Part shown: positions 44,867 through 53,824 of the stretch, one piece after another
Numbering within the stretch: position 1 is the first letter of the stretch
How the letters are laid out: each line of letters opens with the position of its first letter
Assembly (NCBI GenBank): GCA_037102815.1
Contig: BTPP01000001.1
Span: 3,125,001 to 3,189,000, forward strand
Reading direction: 5' to 3'
Length of the DNA stretch: 64,000 nucleotides
Origin: Neurospora intermedia
Taxonomy: Eukaryota > Ascomycota > Sordariomycetes > Sordariales > Sordariaceae
Made by a program: the position numbers and the translations under genes
Notes under the pieces: generated by a model
Told to the model about the DNA's origin: nothing
Database searches by the model: none
What the model saw: the letters and a program-made list of their open reading frames with translations, nothing else

Positions 44867-45234
44867 TCTATGCGAAAGGCTGTCTCCCTTTGACGGCTCG
44901 AAAATTGTAGTAAGAATAGTTCTGCAGAGTGTCGTTAGTCGATGACCTTTGACTCATCTTTGAAAGAGTCGGGGGGAGGGCCGAAAAGGACATCAAATAG
45001 GGACCTGAAAGAGAAGTACGGGGAGAACAGACAAGACACCGACAAGCAACCACTCTACCACCACCCTTGCTACTTTTAAACCAGGAGACATCAAATGCAG
45101 CATCGTCTCTGCTAGAGACAGATATAGAAGGGAGTAGCTGCGGTAAGTCCTGGCTGTCCAGAAGGTTGAGGGGACGGAATGCTGTTTATCTGGGGGTATG
45201 TCTTGGTCGGCTGTTGCGATAACGTTGATACGAG
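44867..45234. other. Short interval between the two small genes
   Basis: May hold an intron, an internal exon (frame 44868-45053) or the promoter of the small membrane-protein frame. I cannot decide from the sequence. Confidence 0.35.
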
Positions 45235-45684
45235 CTAACTGTCAGTCATTCTTTTTCTCAATCCTGCACTAGCATCCTCTACCTCATTCGCATAGGGAAG
45301 AAAGTATATAGGAAAAGGAGAATACGTACGCGTATCCATCAACTCCAAAATCTCTCTATACTCATCCAACTCCTTCAATCTCTCATAGCCCACTCCCTCA
45401 GAGCTCACCGGCTCTCCCTCGGTCTCCGAGTTATAACACCCTATAATCTCCCCCATCAACCTCTCCCACTCCTGGAGATACGATCTCAAAGTCAACACCG
45501 CCATCTTGATATATGTGTGACAGGAGCAGACGAGATCGCAATCGCTTTTCAGGGCCCGAATCTCCCGGTTGAGCGCGCGGAGGTAGTAGGTGGCTATAGG
45601 GTCTGCGTCCCACCCCGGGCGGGGGGAGGGAAAGGGGAGGGCGTTGGCGTCGTTGCCGTTTTGGAATGGGTCAGGGTTGGTCAT
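45235..45684 (-). CDS. Small helical protein of unknown function
   Basis: Two exons (45684-45330 and 45263-45235; intron 66 bp, donor GTACGT, acceptor GTGCAG) encode 127 residues. After a polar start (MTNPDPFQNGNDANALPF) the protein is mostly helical and charged: ATYYLRALNREIRALKSDCDLVCSC, then KMAVLTLRSYLQEWERLMGEIIGCY and ERLKELDEYREILELMDTR. It resembles small fungal proteins of a coiled-coil type, but I do not recognise it. Two nearby cysteines (VCSCH) might bind metal or form a disulfide. Intron choice rests only on consensus and phase; alternative splicing into sequence further downstream is possible. Confidence 0.55.
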   Translation of the reverse strand: MTNPDPFQNGNDANALPFPSPRPGWDADPIATYYLRALNREIRALKSDCDLVCSCHTYIKMAVLTLRSYLQEWERLMGEIIGCYNSETEGEPVSSEGVGYERLKELDEYREILELMDTRTYSPFPIYFLPYANEVEDASAGLRKRMTDS

Positions 45685-46143
45685 GGTGGCTGTAATATCG
45701 GTTGTACAATGGTGAATTGAGGGATTGGCAAGTTGAGAGGTGGCTGGCTTTTGTGGTTTTTGAAGTACATTTTTGCTCTGGCGATATCACGAGCAAGTGG
45801 AGGGCGGTGAATCAAGCTCAAATGGTGTTGATGAATCATGGAGTTTGCACGCGAGAAAACCAACCTGGTGATGATGCATTTCTGTTTCTTCTATTCAATT
45901 CGTTCTGGACTAGACCCTTCTGGCCTTGGTTTGTCTTTTTTAACACTCGAACTTGAAATACATCGCATGCTCCATCGATAATGAAACTTCACCCAGATAC
46001 CTGACATCGTCCCATCATCTCACCCAATTCCCAATCACCTATGTTCAATCCCCCTTCATCAACCTTCAACCCATGCCTCACCTCCACCCTTTCAGATCCT
46101 TCTTCACACCCCATACCTCCTCACGCCACATCCCACCAGCTAC
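45685..46143. other. Intergenic region, 459 bp
   Basis: Upstream of the small helical-protein gene and downstream of the GH64 gene, both on the minus strand. C/T-rich toward the right. No gene seen. Confidence 0.45.
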
Positions 46144-47697
46144 CTACCCAACCCAAATATTCCCCCCACCAACCTCCACCACCCAAACCTCCACCTGCCC
46201 CCCTTCCACCTTCCCACTTTGATCCCTTCCCCCATCCTTCTGCACATCATCGTAAGCAAAAGCATACCCCTTCCCATCCGCATTCCACTCATGCACCACC
46301 CGCGCATAATGATTCGTCGGTCTCCCATCCACATGCCACCGGTAAAAAGTGTCCATATCCGACGGCTGGTCCTCGCAGTCAATGATGCTGGACCGCTGAA
46401 AGGCGGCTGCCAGGCGAGGGATGATGGCGTTTCGCACGGCGTTGGGGCCCGTGGTGAAGGGACCGGAGTTGCACCCAAAGATGTCGGCTGTTGTGGGGCG
46501 ATGGAAGGGTTCCGACCCGACGAGGAGGGGATCGGAGGGTAAGTTGGGGATGTGGCCGGTTAGAATGCCGGGGGCGGCTTGGGTGTTGATGCGGAGGTGG
46601 TGGGTTTGGTGTTGGACTTGAGGAGGAGGAGGGGGAGGAGGAGGTGTGTAAGGTTGTTGCCCGGGGTAGTAATAAGGTTGTTGCTGCCCTGGGTAATAAT
46701 AAGGTTGTTGCTGTCCGGGGTAATAATAAGGTTGCTGAGGTGCTGCAGCATGGCTGTTGTGGCTGTGGTGATGGTGACCATGGAATTTTTGTAGAACGTG
46801 CCGTAACCCGAACCTGGGCGGGGCGCCGTTCGGACCGTCTCCGGGACGGGGCCCGGGTGGCGGGCCAGGGGGTCGGTCACCCGGCGCATCACCCGGTCTT
46901 GGTCCAGGCGGAGGACCAGGAGGCTTATCGGCATGGAATACCGCGCCATGACCCCCATTACACGGCTTCCCAAAATGACAGTATCTCTCCCAGACCCTGT
47001 CCACCAACGGCTCAAAATACCCATCAAACTTGGCCCCGACCGCATCGCCATGTGTCGGCGCCAACACCCTCAACGGTCTATCCATCCCCGGCTTGTGCAC
47101 CACCAACTTGTCCCACGGCCACCCGTCTCTGGCCGCCTGATCTCTCAACCCCTGCGCGATCCTCTCCAGCCCATCCGGTCGCATCCCCGACACATGCTGC
47201 AGTCTCCTCGTTCCCTTCTCTACCAGCGTCAAGGCAATCGGCAGCCTCGGCACAAAGTCCACGTACGAAATATTGGCGAAAAGCTGGTGATCGTTCAGCG
47301 TAAACTCGCAAAACGCAAAGTCCACATCGCGGTTGGGATCGCTTGGGTTCAAGACGGATGGCTCAACCAGCGCGGCGCCACCTCCGGGGCCGCCGGGATT
47401 GAGCATAAACTTGAGCTTTTTGTCTCCTTGGCAGAACCAGATACGCCCGCCGGCGATGCGCGGAATGGTGACAACGGTTGGATGAGGGCCTGGAGGGACG
47501 GGGATGGCGCAATCGACGGGGAAGGGCTGGAGGATTTTCCCAGGAGGAGGCGAGGGAGGAAAGTAGGTAGTTCGGCCGTCAGACTGGATGAAGACACGGG
47601 CCATCGAGGGGATGGCTAAGCCCGTGATGTAGGCATGGATGGGGATGTGCGGGGTCGGGGAGGTGTTGACGAGGTGTATTGTTAGTGAGGTCGGCAT
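46144..47697 (-). CDS. GH64 family beta-1,3-glucanase with a low-complexity insert
   Basis: Single exon, 517 residues, starting MPTSLTIHLVNTS. GH64 enzymes (laminaripentaose-producing beta-1,3-glucanases) combine a beta-barrel with an alpha/beta domain; here the first half runs to FCEFTLNDHQLFANISYVDFV and the second starts around TADIFGCNSGPFTTG and ends with TNHYARVVHEW and GYAFAYDDV. The catalytic Glu and Asp of the family are spaced by 16 residues; E131 and D147 fit exactly. Two points are odd. There is no signal peptide, although substrate is cell-wall glucan. Residues 259-362 are a Pro/Gly/His-rich insert with repeated PPGPPPGPRPGD and PYYYPGQQ units. A TATA-like sequence lies at 47799-47806. 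Cell-wall remodelling or autolysis is the likely role. Confidence 0.88.
   Translation of the reverse strand: MPTSLTIHLVNTSPTPHIPIHAYITGLAIPSMARVFIQSDGRTTYFPPSPPPGKILQPFPVDCAIPVPPGPHPTVVTIPRIAGGRIWFCQGDKKLKFMLNPGGPGGGAALVEPSVLNPSDPNRDVDFAFCEFTLNDHQLFANISYVDFVPRLPIALTLVEKGTRRLQHVSGMRPDGLERIAQGLRDQAARDGWPWDKLVVHKPGMDRPLRVLAPTHGDAVGAKFDGYFEPLVDRVWERYCHFGKPCNGGHGAVFHADKPPGPPPGPRPGDAPGDRPPGPPPGPRPGDGPNGAPPRFGLRHVLQKFHGHHHHSHNSHAAAPQQPYYYPGQQQPYYYPGQQQPYYYPGQQPYTPPPPPPPPQVQHQTHHLRINTQAAPGILTGHIPNLPSDPLLVGSEPFHRPTTADIFGCNSGPFTTGPNAVRNAIIPRLAAAFQRSSIIDCEDQPSDMDTFYRWHVDGRPTNHYARVVHEWNADGKGYAFAYDDVQKDGGRDQSGKVEGGQVEVWVVEVGGGNIWVG
46612..46923 (-). repeat. In-frame repeat-rich insert in the GH64 gene
   Basis: Codes for about 104 residues: two PPGPPPGPRPGD units, a His cluster (FHGHHHHSHNSH), three tandem QQPYYYPG units and a run of prolines. 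It interrupts the GH64 catalytic domain between GGHGAVFHADKP and the part leading to TADIFGCNSGPF. Confidence 0.8.
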
Positions 47698-48355
47698 GGT
47701 GGGCGGTTGTATTGTTGGTGTACCCTTTGGTTGCCGTGGAATTGTATGAACTAAGCCCGGGAGCACAGAATATCAAACAATCGTCGTTGGGCCCTGGGAT
47801 AAATAGTAGATGTCGAACTGGGAGGACTCCAAGACGAATTTCTTGGTGTGGCTATGTCAACAGAGTCACTGGTGAAACTGGAGCTGAAAGTGGGCCGCTG
47901 TGGGTTTTGGTGGTCGAATTAAGGTTGTGGAGATGATGATCACATTATGGAACTTCCAGGGACAGGTTCAGTCACAGGGGGCAGTGACGTTGTTAACAGC
48001 TGTTAGTGGCGACGCACCGCGGCCTAAGGCCCTGACCGTTAGTGGCTACACCGGAAAACCGGAAACCAGAAATATGTAAGCACTTGCATAATCTGCTTGA
48101 GCAATCCATTTTATGCGAAGAGCAAGAAACCGAACCCTTTTCTTTTGAGTCTACAAAAGATTTTAGCTGATTGGTATAACGGCTGCCAGTACCTGCGTCT
48201 AAAAACCAACACAGTTTCTCAGCGGGTATCGGGTAACTTCGACTTTAAGCAATGAAAGCAATTTGAAGCTTCTCGTCCATAACCATCCCTTCTTGTTCAA
48301 TATAGAAGGACTATAGACCAACCAGCACTGTAAGCTCGAAAAAGACCATCGACAA
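47698..48355. other. Intergenic region, promoter of the GH64 gene
   Basis: Contains a TATA-like ATAAAT at 47800-47805 (minus strand TATTTATC). A TGTTAGTGGC/CGTTAGTGGC pair occurs near 48000-48045. No coding sequence. Confidence 0.45.
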
Positions 48356-50088
48356 CTAATCGTCCGCCGCGCTGCCGTCATCATCACTCGACCCCTCGTC
48401 GTCGTCGCCGCTTGAGTCGAAATCTGATTCGTCGTCCGATTGTCCAGGGACTAAGATGTGTCGTTAGTAAAAGCAACAAACTTGGTTGACCGACTTCCGC
48501 TTGGAAGTCTTATCGAGGCTGATGAGGTTGGCTAATAGAAAATGTGGTGCTGAGGGTGATGAAATTGATAAAAAGAAAGGTGCTGCTCACGCGGAACACC
48601 TGTGATGTGTTTGCCAGGTGTAGCTATGTCTGCGGCAGGGTTGCTGAGAAACGTCTCCAGTTTCAGGCCAGTATAGGTCCTGGCCCCAATGGCACGAGCT
48701 AACCCCACAAGGTCTTGATACCCTGTTGCTGAAATGCCCTTCCGCTTCTCGGCCTCGTCTGGATTGACGAATCCCACTACTGGGTAGTGGAGCGTAGCCC
48801 CGGAAGTAGTGGAATTGACCTCCGCGCTCAGTAGACTCAGGCTCAATTCTCGAAGATGTGGGAACGACTCCTTCTTGAGGCTGCGCAAGAATTTGATCCA
48901 TGGGTTCTGCTCATCGTCATCCTTGTCGAATGTCTGTTGGTCAGAACTTTGCTGGATTTTGACCCTGCGCAGGCTAATCGCTTTCAAAGTAGAAGAGAAC
49001 TTGTTGAATAGGCGATACAGAGTGTTTGCCGAAACATCGAGTTGACCGATGTCCAGTTGTTCCAGGTGGTCGAACTCGACGGGCGGCGGCAAACGCGAAG
49101 GATCGGCGTTAATGAGGCCAGGCGATGACCAGGTACCAGGACGAAGGGAACTGGCCAGCCACTTAAGCAGAGCCTCTTTCCCTCCATAGTGTGAAATTGA
49201 TCTCTCAAAGTTGACTCTCAGCCAGGTAAGATTGGGTGTGAGCGCAAGGAATTTCTTGAACAGGAGATATTGAATCTCGATGTCCCTGTGTGTGGCTAGG
49301 TCGGCATCCAGCACGAGATGCAGCTTCTTGAGGCCCGCCAATACCGGCAGAAAATCTGGCTCTAGGTAAGAAGGTACCAGGAAGCCATGGTCGCGCACCG
49401 ACCAGTTTTCTCTGATAACCACTTCGATGCCTTTTGGGCGTGCTTTGGCTGCGGCCAAGGCGTGGGTGATGAGTGTGAACAAGAGCGTCGGATAATCTTC
49501 TTCGCCTACCCGCGGCTGTCCGGTGAAATGTTTAACTCCGGTGGTTTCGGATAGGGTGTTAAAGCCATAGCTGGTCCAACCTGCGTCGCCGTCGCGGGTC
49601 CGCGAGGGAGAGTGGAAATCTCGAAGATCGACAGTCTCGAGGTTGGACAAGTTCTTGAAGGCTTCGACCAGCATGTCCCGTGCACGGCCTGATGCCAACA
49701 GTGTTCGTTGATCAGCGTATGCGAGGTGCCAGTTCAGCAATTTTGTGTCGTCTTGCTGAGACTGAATTCTGTGGGGTTCGAGGATTTGGTCGGCGCCGAT
49801 GATTACATGTTTCAAGTAGGGCGAAAAGCCCGGATGTTTGGATATGTCAACGAGGACTTGCAAACTGGGTCCGTAGACCATGAACTGCTTCTTGCGGAAG
49901 AACTCGTAGGCAAACGAGTGGAAGAGGGCGCTTTCCAGCCATCTGCACGTCAAGCGCGCATTGCCAAGGTCGGGAGTTCTGACGAAGTAAGTGATTCTCG
50001 TCAGGACTTCTAGTGGCATTCGCGCCAGATACGCCTCTGACGAGGGAGCACGAATGGTCGGCTCTGGTGTTGTGGTCGTCGTTGTCAT
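48356..50088 (-). CDS. F-box-like protein with acidic tail
   Basis: Two exons (50088-48591 and 48450-48356; intron 140 bp, donor GTGAGC, branch CTAAC, acceptor CTTAG) encode 530 residues. After a Thr-rich start, residues 22-65 match an F-box: MPLEVLTRITYFVRTPDLGNARLTC then SALFHSFAYEFFRKK. F-box proteins recruit targets to SCF ubiquitin ligases through Skp1. The rest contains leucine-rich-like segments (LSNLETVDLRDFH, LKKLHLVLDADL, HLEQLDIGQLDVS, HLRELSLSLL), as in fungal F-box proteins with repeat-type substrate-binding domains. The second exon adds a very acidic tail (PGQSDDESDFDSSGDDDEGSSDDD). The intron removes an alternative ending that would read through without the tail. The substrate is unknown. 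Confidence 0.85.
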
Positions 50089-50872
50089 CCTTGCGTGGTG
50101 ACTGGACTAAGGTTGATGTGAGAAATGTTCGAGGTGAGTGGTGTTTCGAGAGAAGGTGTGGTGGATGAGCAGAAAGAAGGAGGGTCTGCTTGTGGAAGGT
50201 TGAGTAGGTACCTAATTTACGACTCGGTTGGGGTTGCAGTGAAGGGTGAGTGAGGGAGAGAAAAAGGCGAGATGGATATCGAGAGAGAAGGAGGGACCTC
50301 TTGATGGCGGTTCTCGAAGCACGTAGATGGGTCGAGTTTTGTAGTGATCGGCAAGGTGAGTACCGCTTGCGAGCGTGTGAGAAATAGAAGAAGTGGTGAT
50401 GGATGAACAGGAAGAAGGGGGGGACCTGCTTGGGAAGACTGCAGGAAGAGATATTTATGAAAAGAACACGATCTCCAGAGTCACCGCGTATATTTTCAGG
50501 TTCCAAATAATAAAATGGAAGGTACGCCGTTTGTCGTGAAGCGAGTCCCACAATCGCGACTGCTGCCTGGTGGTTGCCTGTCAATTGACTTTCTTATACT
50601 AGGTTGGCACACGCTGTCACGTGGAATAGAAGGTACAAGGTACTTACTATTGTCACTCCCAATGCAAACAAATGCCTCGACAGGGAGCGACTGCAAAGTA
50701 ATTTCTCAATTGAATGGATGCATACTTATCAATTCGATCTTTTGTCGTTTGTTTGGATGTTTCAAGAGTGTAACATAACACTGCGTCTCATCTGCGAGAG
50801 CTGGGACCAAGGATGACTTTCATGTCTCCACATTAATCTCCTTGCACTAACAGCCCAACCCTGAAGATCATG
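50089..50872. other. Leader and promoter region of the F-box gene
   Basis: 784 bp upstream of the F-box gene, minus strand. Pyrimidine-rich on the coding strand, consistent with a long 5' leader. No gene is supported. Confidence 0.5.
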
Positions 50873-51182
50873 TTCCCACACTCAAACGCCTGTGCAGTCT
50901 TGGCGGACGTGTGCGTGTACACACACACACGACTTTTTGACAAAATGGACCATCGAAACGAAAGATGAAGATGAAGAAATTCAATTATCCTATAGGAGAG
51001 ACTATCATCTCAGTAGTATTGAGTACGCTTATTCTGAATTTTGAATCGGTTTTTCTTTATCTCTTCGTTCGGTAGAGATATAAGCAAATGAAATCTCATC
51101 GATAGTCCGTTTTGCCAAAAAGTCGTGTGTGTGTGTACACGCACACGTTCGCCAAGACTGCACAGGCGTTTGAGTGTGGGAA
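50873..51182. mobile_element. Foldback (MITE-like) element with 84-bp inverted ends
   Basis: The two 84-bp ends, 50873-50956 and 51099-51182, are reverse complements with four differences, all transitions (80 of 84 identical). Each arm contains an alternating GTGTGCGTGTACACACAC stretch. The 142-bp centre is AT-rich and has no coding frame. Whole-element length 310 bp, long perfect terminal inverted repeats and lack of coding capacity are those of a non-autonomous DNA transposon (MITE). A clear target-site duplication is not visible: flanks read ATCATG and TGGCAT. Transition-only differences would be compatible with mild RIP mutation or simple age. Confidence 0.75.
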
Positions 51183-51494
51183 TGGCATATGTGTTAGCAG
51201 AATTTGGCCACCATCAAGACATCAACCGGTAGTGAATTCAAGGTGATACGCACCAGATTTATTTCTTATTCGATGCTATGTAAGCCAATCAACAATCTCC
51301 GCTTCGATTACTTCCCGTCTTATTTCATTCCGTCGTCATGGCGGTCCTAAATCATATGTCGCGCAGAGGAACTGTCCTCTTCGCACCCTTCAAAGAACCA
51401 TGCTTTTCAAGTTCCTTTTTCCCCTTCTGGGCCCGACGCGCACCGGTCGCGCCAATCCATTCTCGCTAGCCTCTTCCCATTTCCCTCACTTGCG
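51183..51494. other. 3' flank of the membrane-protein gene
   Basis: Between the foldback element and the stop codon of the minus-strand membrane-protein gene; probably its 3' untranslated region. No gene seen. Confidence 0.45.
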
Positions 51495-53061
51495 CTAACT
51501 CCCGTCCCGAAACGTTCCCGGCATGCTCCTCACTTGCGCGCTCATCCCACTGTCCTGCCGGGTTAACGGCGACACCGGTTCACTGTTTGCATCCCGGTAA
51601 TCTGTGGTCGACGACATGGGTGAGACATTCCCTGGTCCTGGCGTCCCATAAACGGCAGTTGGTTGCTGCGGATACGCCCATTGTGTTGATGACTGACTTG
51701 GGTGATACTGGTATTGATGTTGGTAGTAAGGTGACTGTTGGACGGATACGTGCTGAACTTGCGGATGCGGGCCGTAATGATATTGCGGAGGGTTGTAGGG
51801 TTGATATTGATGAGGAGGCTGCGGGTATTGTTGGTAATAATGGCCTTGCTGCTGTTGCGCTTCCGCATAGGACATGTTAGGGGCCTGTGGAGGAGGGGGG
51901 TACGGTGCTTGTGGGCTGGTCATTGTCGATGGTGTTTGTGTCAGGGCCGGCTGTGGACTCCAAGGCTGGGGACTCTGCGCGAGATAAGGGGTGGGGGATA
52001 GTGGGACATCGGTGAAGGTCTCGGAAGGATTGTAGTAGTTGTGATTTGATGTCTGAGGGACAGGAGCCTTTGGCGTTATCCGTTGTGGTTCGATGTTCTG
52101 ATAAGTCGCCAATGGCAGCTTGGGGAGAGTTTGGCCTGATCCGGATGCGCCATCAACACTCTGACCGTCATGAAGTGTTGAGCCGCTCAGGACACTATCC
52201 GATTTCGCTGGCATCATCGGTCGCGGCCCTCCAGGTCTCGAAGGCGTCGGGCTAGATGGTGGGGATATGTGAGTGGGAGTCTTAGGCCTGATCCTTTCCG
52301 TAGGCGAGGGCTCGCGGTCAAGGATAGAAGCGTCGAAACCCCTAGCAAATTTGTCCATCGGTACTACCTTTGTGGATGTCGAGTTCTCTTCGAAATCAAA
52401 CCCACGAGGCCTGATCCTCGCATCCCACGGTGATAGCCACGGCAGCAGAAAGGGAGGATCTACCCTGAAGACGACGTAACATTCGACACTGAGGGCGAGA
52501 CTGGCCATGATGGAAGCAAATAGGTCCATATTAAGCAGAACAGTCTTGCTCCCTCCTCCGCCAAAGTATATCCCAACGGCGAGGAGTATGATTGTAAGCA
52601 CCCAGACAGAGGTGGCAGATATTATCAGCATCCTTGTCCGGGCATGAACGGGGTGTAGAGTTTTGCGACCCTGTGTATCCAGAACACCGTAGAGGGTGTT
52701 GCCAGCCCGGGTGGCTCGAATGTGGTAACCGATGTAAGCCATAGAAAGAATTGACTGGAAACTTGTAAGCATAAAGACGAGGGTAAGATAGAGGGGGGGA
52801 GGGAAACTAAGGGAAACCTACAGCAAACAGCATAAAACTTTGCGCGATGCCCAGCATTGCATTCTCGTTTGCCGTAATTTTCTTGGCCAAGTAGAGGATC
52901 GACACGACGATTCCAGATGTTGATGCAAGAAATGCGATAACCAGTCCCGTAAGAGCGACTGTCGGCATCCATCCTCCAAATCGCGGCTCTGGCGGTGGTG
53001 GTGTTGGAAGTTGCTGCTTTTCGACGCTGCTCGCAGCGTCAGAAACCGGTTGTTGATCCAT
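51495..53061 (-). CDS. Four-helix membrane protein with Tyr/Gln-rich tail
   Basis: Two exons (53061-52822 and 52754-51495; intron 67 bp, GTAGGT donor, TTCCAG acceptor, phase 0) encode 499 residues. Four membrane helices are visible: WMPTVALTGLVIAFLAST (about 29-50), MLFASILSMAYIGYHI (72-90), MLIISATSVWVLTIILLAVGI (116-138) and LLNMDLFASIMASLALSVECYVVF (146-170). The long cytosolic-type tail (about 185-499) is Pro/Ser-rich and becomes Tyr/Gln/Pro-rich (YYQQYPQPPHQYQPYNPP), predicted disordered. The family is not recognised; the topology recalls fungal plasma-membrane sensor or scaffold proteins, but that is inference. Start at MDQQPVSDAAS, the in-frame ATG nearest the first helix with a reasonable context. 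Confidence 0.8.
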
Positions 53062-53824
53062 ATCGTACGCGTTGCAAGCGATCACTGCTCACGATGCAGA
53101 GGTGTAGTAGCTCAAGATAATGTCGATGATATCGCCAGCGATACCTGTTGTTGTCGTTGTCGTCGGCGACTTCCCGGATTGGCCGTTCTGACGTTATCCA
53201 GTTGGAGAGAGAGGTACGAAGGTCAAGAGAAGAACCAACTTGATAAGGGAGAAATAAGTTATTTGCTGATGTGGTGGCCCCAACGCAGGGGTTGGCGTTG
53301 TGTAGTCAAGGACTCACATGCCTGCGCTAGACTTGTGGCGGGAAGGCCACCATGCCGCTATGTGACAGAGTGTTCCGTGATTCCTATACTGCTAGATAGC
53401 AGCTGATGAATATTGCAGCTCACGTGCCGGATTGGAGAAAAGACATTCTTCGATGGGGCGTAGATCAAGAATTGGAATGCGAACTCTGGGTGTTGGTCTC
53501 AGCCAAGGCCATCACGACAGTAACGCAGGAGGTCGAGTCATCTTTGTCCATGCTACTCATCGGCAAGAACGAACCAAACTATGAATGACGATAGGCAATG
53601 GAGGTGAATTGCAGTGATGAGATTGATAACAGATGAATGACCATGATCAATCCGGGGAAAAGTGTAAGCGACATCTTTACAGGGCACAGGGCCGCAGCAA
53701 ATACAGAGCAGCAGACAGAATTGTTGGTAAGGGTATCGCTGATGATGGTGAAGGAATGTATGCGGATATGACAAGAAATGGGATATTTGATGGTATTCAA
53801 TTCATCCAGGCGCTTGGAACCACT
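53062..53824. other. Intergenic region
   Basis: Promoter of the membrane-protein gene and 3' flank of the S-adenosylmethionine decarboxylase gene. Frames at 53406-53588 and around 53600-53800 have no motif. Confidence 0.45.

Noticed and set aside
46933-47619. 228-codon plus-strand frame rich in Arg and Pro
   Set aside because: Antisense shadow of the GH64 gene.
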